DNA of 49,740 bases, taken from an uncultured Sphingomonadaceae bacterium. Lineage in GTDB: Bacteria > Pseudomonadota > Alphaproteobacteria > Sphingomonadales > Sphingomonadaceae. The DNA lies in assembly GCA_947501325.1 (NCBI GenBank), contig CANMVC010000007.1:1-49740 (forward strand), read 5' to 3'. Below the pieces are notes generated by a model that had not been told where the DNA came from, made no database searches, and saw only the letters and a program-made list of their open reading frames with translations. A program made the position numbers and the translations under genes. Of the stretch, positions 42,730-49,740 are shown piece after piece. Every line of letters begins with the position of its first letter. Position 1 is the stretch's first letter.

Positions 42730-45126
42730 ATGTTCTTGCACGATATCGGGATCATTCCCGGCGGTACAAAAAGCAGCGCATCGCCGTCCGACAGGCCAGC
42801 CATCACAAACCTGTCGCGCCGCGGTTTTGTCGCCGGAACCAGCCTTTTCGTCGTTGGTATCGCTCTGGTTGGTTGTTCCAGCTATGAAGAACCAAAAATT
42901 GATCCCAATGCAATAGATCTGCCCGAAGCGGGGCCCAGTCCTCTGACGGAAGTTAAGGGTGGTGATGCAACACCGGCTTTATGGATCGCCATAGAAGAGG
43001 ACGGCACGGTCAAAATTACCTGCCACCGCTCGGAAATGGGTCAGCAAGTCTGGACAGCGATGGCGCAGATTGTTGCTGACGAGCTAGAGGCCGAGTGGGA
43101 CAAAGTCGCAATCGTGCAGGCGGAAGGTCACGAACGCTATGGCGACCAGAATACCGATGGGTCGCGGTCCGTGCGATATAATTTCCATCGGTTGCGCATC
43201 GCCGGCGCTGCTATGAAACAGATGTTGACCCAGGCCGCCGCTACCTATTGGAAAATGGAGCCGTCAGAATGTACCGCTTCACAGGGCCTGGTTGGCAATA
43301 GCCAGAATAGCGATACGCTGTCTTATGGAAATCTCGCGAAACTGGCGGCCCGTCTGCAGGTTCCCGAGGAAGCGAATGTTGTCCTGAAAGAGCCGAAAGA
43401 CTGGCGCTATATCAACAAGGAAATTCCGTCGCTGACCATACCGCGTATCACCCGCGGGGAAGGCACATTTGGCATCGACGTCGACCGGCCCGGCATGGTC
43501 CATGCCGTTGTCGCCCGGCCGCCGCAGCTATTTGGCAAAACCGGCGCCGTCCAAGATGCGGACGCGCTGGCAATTCCGGGGGTATTGCAAACGGTCAAGC
43601 TACCCGATGCCCGGCCACCAGCGCTTTTTCAGCCATTAGGTGGCGTGGCGGTTGTCGCGACCGATACCTGGGCTGCTATCCAAGGGCGCAATGCCCTTGG
43701 GATAGATTGGGTCGATGGCCCCAATGCCAGCTACGATTCCGACATATTTGCCGAACAGATGAAGCAAACCGCCAGAAGATCCGGCACCGTCCGACGCAAG
43801 CGCGGTAATGTGGATGCTGGTCTTGCAAATGCTGCGCAAAAAATCGAAGCGGAATATTACGCACCACATCTATCACAATCCCCGATGGAGCCGCCGGCAG
43901 CAACGGCTGAATGGGATGGCGACAAGCTGGAATGCTGGGCCTGTGTGCAAGACCCCCAGGCGACCCGCCAGACCCTGTCCGATCTGCTCAAAATCGACAA
44001 AGAAAATATCACCGTCCATGCGACCTGGCTTGGCGGCGCTTTCGGGCGCAAATCCAAACCGGATTTCGTGGTCGAAGCCGCCTTGATCGCCAAGGAAGTG
44101 GGCAAACCTGTCAAGGTGACCTGGACCCGGGAAGACGAAGTCCGCCACGGATTTTATCATTCGGCCAGCGCTCAAAGGCTGGAAGCGGGATTGGATGCAG
44201 ACGGAAAATGTACGTCTTATCTCCATCGCACCGTCTTCCCGCCCATTGCCTCGACATTCGTCGCGGGCATGGATGTTCCCACTGATGGTGAAATGGGGTT
44301 GGGAGCAACAGATGTTCCCTTCGCCATGCCCAACCTGCAAGTCGAATCCGGCAACGCCAAAGGCCATGTCCGGATCGGCTGGCTGCGCTCTGTATCCAAT
44401 ATCTATCACGCCTTTGCAGTTCAAAGCTTTGCGGCAGAAATGGCTGACGCGGCGGGGAAAGATCAGAAAGACTATTTGCTGGAACTGATTGGGGACGCGC
44501 GCACCATAGATCCCAATGCGGAAGGCGCAACCTATCCCAATTATGACGCCTCGCTCGAAGAATATCCCATCGAAACAGCACGGCTTGCCAATGTGGTGAA
44601 CAGGGTTTCAGACATGGCGAAATGGGGCCGCAAGATGCCCGCTGGACATGGTCTTGGTATTGCCGTTCATCGATCATTCCTGTCCTACATCGCCACAATT
44701 ATCGAAGTGGCCGTGACACCGGAGGGCGCTATGACCATCCCGGGCATCTGGCTCGCCGCCGATTCCGGCACAGTGATCAATCCGCGCCACGCCCGTGCGC
44801 AAATGGAAGGCGGAACCATCTACGGGCTGTCCAATGCCTTGTTCGGTGAAATAACCGCCAAAAACGGCGCTGTGGTTCAGGAGAATTTTCCCTCGTGGCG
44901 CGTTTTGCGCATGGGTGAGGCGCCCCGCGCATTTGAAGTCGACATCGTCCAGTCCAATAGCGCGCCTGCCGGAGTGGGCGAACCAGCGACACCGCCCGCT
45001 GCTCCCGCGCTGACCAATGCCATATTCAATGCCACAGGCCATCGGATCAGATCATTACCGATTATCGGCGCAACCGGCAGTCGTCTGACATTGCCGGCAC
45101 AAACAACCGCAAAAGCAGAGGGGTAG
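42730..45126 (+). CDS. molybdopterin-binding aldehyde/isoquinoline oxidoreductase large subunit (IorB-like), Tat lipoprotein
   Basis: A 798-residue large subunit of the xanthine oxidase family, IorB type, that hydroxylates N-heterocycles or oxidises aldehydes with a molybdenum cytosine-dinucleotide cofactor. A twin-arginine signal is at residues 30-31 (LSRRGFVAG), followed by a hydrophobic run ending in LVGC, with C49 as a lipobox cysteine. Cofactor motifs are TWLGGAFGRKSKPDFVVEAA and VGEPATPPAAPALTNAI, the latter with the catalytic Glu of G-x-GE. AGHGLGIAVHRSF lies between them. The ATG at 42730 has AGGAG upstream. The iron-sulfur subunit follows 3 bp after the stop. No FAD subunit or XdhC-like chaperone is present. 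A membrane c-type cytochrome is the likely acceptor. Confidence 0.92.
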   Translation: MFLHDIGIIPGGTKSSASPSDRPAITNLSRRGFVAGTSLFVVGIALVGCSSYEEPKIDPNAIDLPEAGPSPLTEVKGGDATPALWIAIEEDGTVKITCHRSEMGQQVWTAMAQIVADELEAEWDKVAIVQAEGHERYGDQNTDGSRSVRYNFHRLRIAGAAMKQMLTQAAATYWKMEPSECTASQGLVGNSQNSDTLSYGNLAKLAARLQVPEEANVVLKEPKDWRYINKEIPSLTIPRITRGEGTFGIDVDRPGMVHAVVARPPQLFGKTGAVQDADALAIPGVLQTVKLPDARPPALFQPLGGVAVVATDTWAAIQGRNALGIDWVDGPNASYDSDIFAEQMKQTARRSGTVRRKRGNVDAGLANAAQKIEAEYYAPHLSQSPMEPPAATAEWDGDKLECWACVQDPQATRQTLSDLLKIDKENITVHATWLGGAFGRKSKPDFVVEAALIAKEVGKPVKVTWTREDEVRHGFYHSASAQRLEAGLDADGKCTSYLHRTVFPPIASTFVAGMDVPTDGEMGLGATDVPFAMPNLQVESGNAKGHVRIGWLRSVSNIYHAFAVQSFAAEMADAAGKDQKDYLLELIGDARTIDPNAEGATYPNYDASLEEYPIETARLANVVNRVSDMAKWGRKMPAGHGLGIAVHRSFLSYIATIIEVAVTPEGAMTIPGIWLAADSGTVINPRHARAQMEGGTIYGLSNALFGEITAKNGAVVQENFPSWRVLRMGEAPRAFEVDIVQSNSAPAGVGEPATPPAAPALTNAIFNATGHRIRSLPIIGATGSRLTLPAQTTAKAEG

Positions 45127-45129
45127 GTC

Positions 45130-45579
45130 ATGACCACAACACTGAATATCAACGGAAAAACCGAAACAGTTGATGCGGCACCGGGAACACCACTGCTTTG
45201 GATATTGCGTGATCATCTGAAAATGACCGGTACAAAATTTGGATGCGGCGTCGCTCAATGTGGCGCTTGCACCGTGCATGTCGATGGAACGCCGACCCGA
45301 TCTTGCATCACGGCGCATGACTCGCTGGGAGACGCAAAGGTCACAACGATCGAAGGCGTGACCGGAAACGCTGCCGACGCCATCCGGGAGGTCTGGATAA
45401 AAAACGACGTACCGCAATGCGGCTATTGCCAATCGGGCCAGATCATGGCCGCGACCGCGCTGCTCGCAGAAAATTCCAATCCGAGTGATGAAGATATTGA
45501 CGCTGCGATGAGCGGTAATATCTGCCGCTGCGCAACCTATATGAGCATCCGCCGCGCGATCAAGGAAGCGGCCGGCTAA
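45130..45579 (+). CDS. [2Fe-2S] subunit of molybdenum hydroxylase (IorA-like)
   Basis: A 149-residue small subunit carrying two [2Fe-2S] clusters that relay electrons from the molybdenum site. The plant-ferredoxin-type cluster uses GCGVAQCGACTVHVDG plus the later C in TRSC. The second uses CGYCQSGQIMAATALL and GNICRCATYMSI. The protein has no signal peptide, so it would ride through Tat with the large subunit. Gene order here is large subunit first, the reverse of the classical iorA-iorB arrangement. It converges on the amidohydrolase gene. Confidence 0.95.
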   Translation: MTTTLNINGKTETVDAAPGTPLLWILRDHLKMTGTKFGCGVAQCGACTVHVDGTPTRSCITAHDSLGDAKVTTIEGVTGNAADAIREVWIKNDVPQCGYCQSGQIMAATALLAENSNPSDEDIDAAMSGNICRCATYMSIRRAIKEAAG

Positions 45580-45592
45580 TATCGGCTGCTAG

Positions 45593-47293
45593 TCATGCAC
45601 TCCTGATCAACTGCCCCGGCCGCGCGCCGGTGGATTCGTCAAATCTGCGGATCACCTCACCAGAGACAATGGTCGCATCATAACCGGTGGCGCGCTGATG
45701 CAGACGCTGGCCGCCCGCTGGCAAATCACGCACGATTTCAGGCAAATGCAGCTTCAGGCCTTCCAGATTAATCACATTGATATCCGCCTTTGCGCCCGGC
45801 TTTAGCAATCCGCGTTCCGGGAGCCCCACCGCTTTGGCCGCCTTATGCGATAGCATATGCACGGCTTCGGCAAGTTCAAAGCGCAGCTCGCCCGGATTCT
45901 GCACAAATTGGGTGAGCAAAAAGGTCGAATAGCTGGCATCACAAATCGCGCCATAATGCGCGCCGCCATCGCCCAGTCCGGGAATACAATGGGGATGGCT
46001 GAGCATTTCATGTGCGCTATCCAATGTGCCATTTTCATAATTGCCAAGCGCTGCGAGAAACAGGCCTTTGCCTTCCGTTTCCAACAGCCGGTCATAGGCA
46101 ATTTCCTGTGGCGTGCAGCCTTTGGCCGCAGCCTGCCCGGCCATGCTCATTTCTTTGGGCGGCGCGTAATCCGGCGGATCGTCCAGCGGAAATAGCCAAT
46201 TCCAGTCCCGCGCCAGCGCGTTAAACGGATGGCCCTTTTCAAAATCTTCCGTAATCAGCGCCTGGCGCAATTGCGGATCCCGCATCGCGGCAATCTGATC
46301 CGCAACCGGCAGATCGGCAATTTTCTTCCAACTGGGGCACAGCACAAAGGGATGCACGGTCAGTTCCAGACCCGCGATCAAGCCAATTGGCCGCGGCATG
46401 ATCTGGGCTGTGGCTTTGCCACCACTGGCATTGGTCTGTTCGATCATATCGAGCACCTTGCGCCAGCGCGGCGGCCCGTCATTTCCGGAAGCGAGGGTGA
46501 AGGTCGCTGGCCGGCCGCTGGCTTCCACCACCCGCTCGATCACCTTATATTCCTTGTCCCAGCCGACAAAGGCATCGAGGACAACCTGAAACGTACCCGT
46601 CCCGGCATCCGCCATACCGCCACAAATCGCTTCCAGTTCGGCGACATCGGCCTCGAAAGTCGGGATGCTTCCGCCATCGGCGGTCTTGTGAATCGAAAGC
46701 CGCGAGGTTGCAAAGCCCAGAGCCCCTGCTTCCATCGCCTCTTTCGATAGCTTGCGCATCAAGGCGAGGTCATCGTCATTCGCCGGCTCTCGCGAAGCAC
46801 CGCGCGCACCCATGGCATAGACGCGAAGCGGCGAGTGCGGGAGATAAGCGGCAATATCAATATCGCGCTTGCCCTTGGCTACGGTATCCAAATATTCCGG
46901 GAATGTTTCCCAGTTCCAGGGCAGGCCATCGGCCATCACGACACCAGGAATATCCTCCACGCCTTCCATGACATTGATCAGCATATCATGGTCTTCGGCT
47001 CGGCAGGGCGCGAACCCGACCCCGCAATTGCCCATAACAGCGGTGGTTACACCGTGTGACGATGACGGGCTCAATTCCTCCGCCCAGATGCATTGCCCGT
47101 CATAATGCGTATGCACATCGATAAAGCCGGGCGTCACGATCCGGTCGGTGGCATCAATTTCTTCGCGGCCATGGCCCGTAACCACGCCAATAGCGGTAAT
47201 CTTGCCATCGGAAATCGCGATATCGCCGTTAATCAGATCGCCACCACTGCCATCGGCAATGGTTCCGCCCCGGATCACCAAATCATGTTCCAT
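45593..47293 (-). CDS. N-acyl-D-amino-acid deacylase family amidohydrolase
   Basis: A 566-residue metal-dependent amidohydrolase of the D-aminoacylase/dihydroorotase-like group. The first metal motif is VDTPGFIDVHTHYDGQ-like (GFIDVHTHYDGQCIWAEELS). TTAVMGNCGVGFAPCR holds the metal-bridging Cys seen in D-aminoacylases. FTLASGNDGPPRWR and DGGAHYGAICDASYSTFLLT, with the catalytic Asp nearby, follow. The length is longer than the well-studied 480-residue Alcaligenes enzymes, as in the proteobacterial 'amidohydrolase family' members. The substrate is unproven. No signal peptide is seen. A MAPEG-family gene lies upstream in the same direction. Confidence 0.9.
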   Translation of the reverse strand: MEHDLVIRGGTIADGSGGDLINGDIAISDGKITAIGVVTGHGREEIDATDRIVTPGFIDVHTHYDGQCIWAEELSPSSSHGVTTAVMGNCGVGFAPCRAEDHDMLINVMEGVEDIPGVVMADGLPWNWETFPEYLDTVAKGKRDIDIAAYLPHSPLRVYAMGARGASREPANDDDLALMRKLSKEAMEAGALGFATSRLSIHKTADGGSIPTFEADVAELEAICGGMADAGTGTFQVVLDAFVGWDKEYKVIERVVEASGRPATFTLASGNDGPPRWRKVLDMIEQTNASGGKATAQIMPRPIGLIAGLELTVHPFVLCPSWKKIADLPVADQIAAMRDPQLRQALITEDFEKGHPFNALARDWNWLFPLDDPPDYAPPKEMSMAGQAAAKGCTPQEIAYDRLLETEGKGLFLAALGNYENGTLDSAHEMLSHPHCIPGLGDGGAHYGAICDASYSTFLLTQFVQNPGELRFELAEAVHMLSHKAAKAVGLPERGLLKPGAKADINVINLEGLKLHLPEIVRDLPAGGQRLHQRATGYDATIVSGEVIRRFDESTGARPGQLIRSA

Positions 47294-47309
47294 AGTTATA
47301 GCCCGTTTT

Positions 47310-47708
47310 TCATCCTCTGATAACCTGCACCACGCCGCCGATCAGCGAACCTAGCACAAAAATATAAATTGGCGGCATGCTCACATAGAGCCACCGGAGG
47401 CGTTTCTCGGGAGCCTTATGATATCCCAAAGCATAGCCGACCCGCATGAATGGCCAGATGAGACCGATAGCCGCGGCCCAAACGGGACTCACCACATAAG
47501 CAAACAGCCATAGTCCGGGTAAAAACAGAACCAGATGCTCCAGCGTGTTGTGATGGGCGCGGACATAGCGTTCATATTCCGGAGGGCCGCTATGCGACGG
47601 CACAGCAATCTTAAACCGCCCCCGCGCCAGACCGGCCATCAACAAGGTGAAATAATAGGCCAAAAGCGCCAGCGCGCTGACAATTGCAACATAGATATAA
47701 GGATCCAT
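47310..47708 (-). CDS. MAPEG family membrane protein
   Basis: A 132-residue protein with four hydrophobic segments, of the MAPEG family (glutathione transferase/eicosanoid-type membrane enzymes). Recognisable parts are YERYVRAHHNTLEHLVLFLP, where the N-x-x-E-x motif binds glutathione in relatives, and IWPFMRVGYALGYHKAPEKR. The ATG at 47708 (MDPYIYVAIVSALALLAYYF) follows a GGGAG; in-frame sequence further upstream makes no sense as protein. Bacterial members have mostly unknown substrates. It precedes the amidohydrolase with a 16-bp gap. Confidence 0.9.
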   Translation of the reverse strand: MDPYIYVAIVSALALLAYYFTLLMAGLARGRFKIAVPSHSGPPEYERYVRAHHNTLEHLVLFLPGLWLFAYVVSPVWAAAIGLIWPFMRVGYALGYHKAPEKRLRWLYVSMPPIYIFVLGSLIGGVVQVIRG

Positions 47709-47928
47709 AGTCCGTCCATCTCCCACCGGTTCAAGGCCGTGATCATAAACAGCCCGAGCGGGATAACCATACTGCATTTGGATAAGATCTTTGGGGATCG
47801 GGCGATTGTTTGATGTCCGCTCTGAACACAAAAGCAGGCTTTAGACCTCCTATTCTTGATCGTTCTTCGAACTGTCTTGAAAGTTGTAGACTATGGCTCC
47901 AGCGGCCACATACTGGTAACGAGATGTT

Positions 47929-48555
47929 ATGGCTCTCACGAACAGCATTCCAATAACAAAACTTCCGGTTACCCAACAAAAAGCCGACGAAGTTCGCCTT
48001 GCCGTCGCCAAAGCTACGTCCATTACCACGGAAAATGAATATTCCCGGTTGGCAGTCTTGGAGGATGCTGAAATCTTTCACGATTTTCTGAGCGACCCGC
48101 AAATACACGCGCCAATTTATACCTTACCGCGGCCGCTAACCCTGGAAGCGATAACCGGGTTCATCGCTGATCATCAAAAGCAGCGGCATAATGGGACTGG
48201 TTTGCTGTTTCTCAATTTCAATGATCAAGGCGAGATTGGCGGATATGTCGATATTTGCATCTGGCCCCAATGGGCGGTCGGGGAATTGGGGGGAGCCGTC
48301 CACCCGGATCGTCAGGGCAAAAGGCGGGGTATTGAAGGAGCGCGATTGAGCTTCGACTGGATGTTTGACACCTTGGGATTGGACCTTATTTGCGAGACCG
48401 CTTCGCTGGATAATCACCGAACGGCACAATTACTGGATGCGTTGGGTTTTCTTCGCAAAGGACAGATACTCAGCCATCGCGATGATGGCACCCAGCGCCC
48501 TTCATTGGTTTGGGAAATATCCCGATCGGATTGGCGCAAGCATAATATCGACTAG
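47929..48555 (+). CDS. GNAT family N-acetyltransferase
   Basis: A 208-residue GNAT acetyltransferase of the RimJ/RimL-like group. The acetyl-CoA site is GGAVHPDRQGKRRGIEGARL (Q-x-x-RRG). SFDWMFDTLGLDLICETASL and DNHRTAQLLDALGFLRKGQI are the C-terminal catalytic half. The ATG at 47929 has only a weak GAG upstream. The 220-bp region before it contains no other gene that I can support. The acceptor (amino acid, peptide or antibiotic) is not predictable. Confidence 0.85.
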   Translation: MALTNSIPITKLPVTQQKADEVRLAVAKATSITTENEYSRLAVLEDAEIFHDFLSDPQIHAPIYTLPRPLTLEAITGFIADHQKQRHNGTGLLFLNFNDQGEIGGYVDICIWPQWAVGELGGAVHPDRQGKRRGIEGARLSFDWMFDTLGLDLICETASLDNHRTAQLLDALGFLRKGQILSHRDDGTQRPSLVWEISRSDWRKHNID

Positions 48556-48697
48556 ACACATAGACGTCGCTGCGACGCCCAATATAGGGTTGGGATCAGC
48601 TCAGTTTCGGTTCACTGCTCAGTGTCTGCTTTGGGCGCAAGTGCGGATATTTCTCGTTTACATGCACCTATCATTGTTCTTACTGTCAATTTGATGG

Positions 48698-49678
48698 ATG
48701 ATAGTATCTAACCGACTGATGGCTTCTATGACAAAGTTGAAAAGCTTTACAGTGGGTATGCTGGGGACAATGGCAGTTCTGCTATTTCTGGGTGCCGTAT
48801 TTATGCCCTTTCTTGCCGCTGAATTGTATGGGCTTGAACGCCAAAGCAAACCTCTGACAACCGAAGTGATAAATTCTGGCTCTCTCGTAGATGAACATTG
48901 GTTGGTCGTTCCACTGACGGATGGAGTCTTTGCAATTGGCGAACCACAATATTATCAGGCCAACTGGAATTACCTGCTGATCGGGTCCGAACGGGCATTA
49001 TTATTTGACGCTGGATCCGGCGTGAAGGATATTTCTAAAGTGGTGAAACGGCTGACGAACAAGCCCGTATCCGTGTTGGTTTCTCACCTTCATTTTGATC
49101 ATGTTGGCAGCATTAATGCTTTCGATAATGTTACGATGATAGACCTACCTTCGGTTCGCGATCAGATGCGTGAAGATGAACTTCATATCTCGCGTTATCA
49201 GAGCCTTGCATTTGTAGACGGACGTAAACCGTCAATTATAAAAGTGAAAAACTGGATTGATCCAGATGGGACAATCGATTTGGGTGGTCGCCCGCTACAG
49301 GTGTTATCTGCGCCGGGACATACTCCAGAATCCATCGTACTTTTTGACGTTGTCAGTAAAACTCTCTTCACCGGAGACTTCATATATCCCGGTCGATTGT
49401 TTGCCATGTTGCCCCAATCCAGTCGGTCTGCATATATAAAAAGCGCGTCTCGTCTCCTCTCTCACCTTCCTTCAGATGTGATCGTTCGTGGAGCCCATGC
49501 TTCGGAAAATAACTCGGCTGAAGTGCCATTGCAGAAAATGTCGGACATCACTGTGCTGCGCGACAAACTAACGGCGGCTGAGGCTGGAGATGATGAATTT
49601 GAAGGCACCTTTCCGCGTGTTTTACCCATCAGTGAGGGAGTACAGTTATGGACTGGCTTTCCGTGGAACAATCGATAA
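48698..49678 (+). CDS. MBL-fold metallohydrolase, membrane-anchored or exported
   Basis: A 326-residue metallo-beta-lactamase-fold hydrolase. The zinc motif is VLVSHLHFDHVGSINAF (H-x-H-x-D-H), followed by LSAPGHTPESIVLFDVVSK and LFTGDFIYPGRLFAML with the bridging Asp. IVRGAHASE may give the last His. The N-terminal segment MLGTMAVLLFLGAVFMPFLA is a signal peptide or anchor. The start at 48698 lacks a clear ribosome binding site; ATGs at 48719 and 48728 are alternatives. It is AT-richer than the core genes. The substrate is unknown; lactonase, glyoxalase or beta-lactamase activities exist in the fold. The final 62 bp of the window show no feature. Confidence 0.85.
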   Translation: MIVSNRLMASMTKLKSFTVGMLGTMAVLLFLGAVFMPFLAAELYGLERQSKPLTTEVINSGSLVDEHWLVVPLTDGVFAIGEPQYYQANWNYLLIGSERALLFDAGSGVKDISKVVKRLTNKPVSVLVSHLHFDHVGSINAFDNVTMIDLPSVRDQMREDELHISRYQSLAFVDGRKPSIIKVKNWIDPDGTIDLGGRPLQVLSAPGHTPESIVLFDVVSKTLFTGDFIYPGRLFAMLPQSSRSAYIKSASRLLSHLPSDVIVRGAHASENNSAEVPLQKMSDITVLRDKLTAAEAGDDEFEGTFPRVLPISEGVQLWTGFPWNNR

Positions 49679-49740
49679 GCAAATTGACAACTTCAGTTTA
49701 ATGTAAGGTCGGCAAGTTATTGTAAAATCTAATGCCCACC

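Noticed and set aside
1-49740. CRISPR arrays, transposases, integrases, phage genes, rRNA operons
   Set aside because: None seen: no regularly spaced direct repeats, no DDE or tyrosine recombinase motifs, and only one tRNA gene.

Overview
The window looks like a piece of an alphaproteobacterial chromosome, most likely from the Sphingomonadales (Sphingopyxis / Sphingorhabdus / Parasphingorhabdus type). This is an inference from gene content and order: a CnoX-type thioredoxin, a Lon-N-domain protein and Trm112 in tandem; a Cbp3-type cytochrome bc1 chaperone next to YceD; GlnD; a MidA-type methyltransferase after lgt; a NADP malic enzyme with a phosphotransacetylase tail; and palindromic intergenic repeats of a kind I associate with sphingomonads. 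Base composition is moderately GC-rich and most genes are densely packed, often with 1-11 bp overlaps. There is no prophage, transposase, CRISPR array, rRNA or replication origin. One tRNA gene (Gly-GCC) is present.

Layout. 1-2.5 kb is a loosely packed accessory stretch: a flavodoxin-fold NAD(P)H oxidoreductase, an orphan hypothetical, a DUF6188-like protein and a small secreted protein. 2.6-5.9 kb holds a small catabolic-looking group: two divergent SnoaL/NTF2-like proteins, a Rieske oxygenase alpha subunit and a crotonase. After tRNA-Gly, 6.35-8.1 kb is the cnoX / Lon-N / trm112 operon. 8.1-14.9 kb is a long leftward block: mutS, a signal-peptide peroxiredoxin, argB, then yggT, folD, a lipoprotein and a MarC-family protein. 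15.1-17.4 kb is the malic enzyme. 17.7-23.9 kb holds bamE, the bc1 chaperone, yceD, glnD and an acyl-CoA synthetase. 24.0-25.9 kb is lgt plus a MidA/NDUFAF7-like methyltransferase. 26.0-29.5 kb is a leftward MCE (Mla-like) lipid-transport operon, with a HAD-IB hydrolase divergent from it. 30.3-30.6 kb is a gene-free, repeat-rich gap. 30.6-37.0 kb runs leftward: a Cys/Met-metabolism PLP enzyme, an SLC13 transporter, pgeF and pepN. 37.1-42.5 kb carries an M48 protease, an SDR/epimerase, a renalase-like flavoprotein (leftward), and a DCC / DUF427 / UbiB run. 42.7-45.6 kb is a two-subunit molybdenum hydroxylase (IorB/IorA type) with a Tat lipoprotein signal. It converges on a D-aminoacylase-like amidohydrolase and a MAPEG protein. 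The end holds a GNAT acetyltransferase and an MBL-fold hydrolase.

Most of the window is core metabolism, envelope biogenesis (Lgt, BamE, MCE transporter) and redox housekeeping. I did not find a convincing undescribed multi-gene system. The most unusual signals are intergenic: two large nested-palindrome elements (30313-30467 and 33457-33610), and a spaced motif pair found in two convergent gaps (from 17441 and from 30489), each time just downstream of a hairpin. Start codons were chosen by eye from Shine-Dalgarno spacing and family N-termini. Family names come from recognisable motifs, not from database searches.
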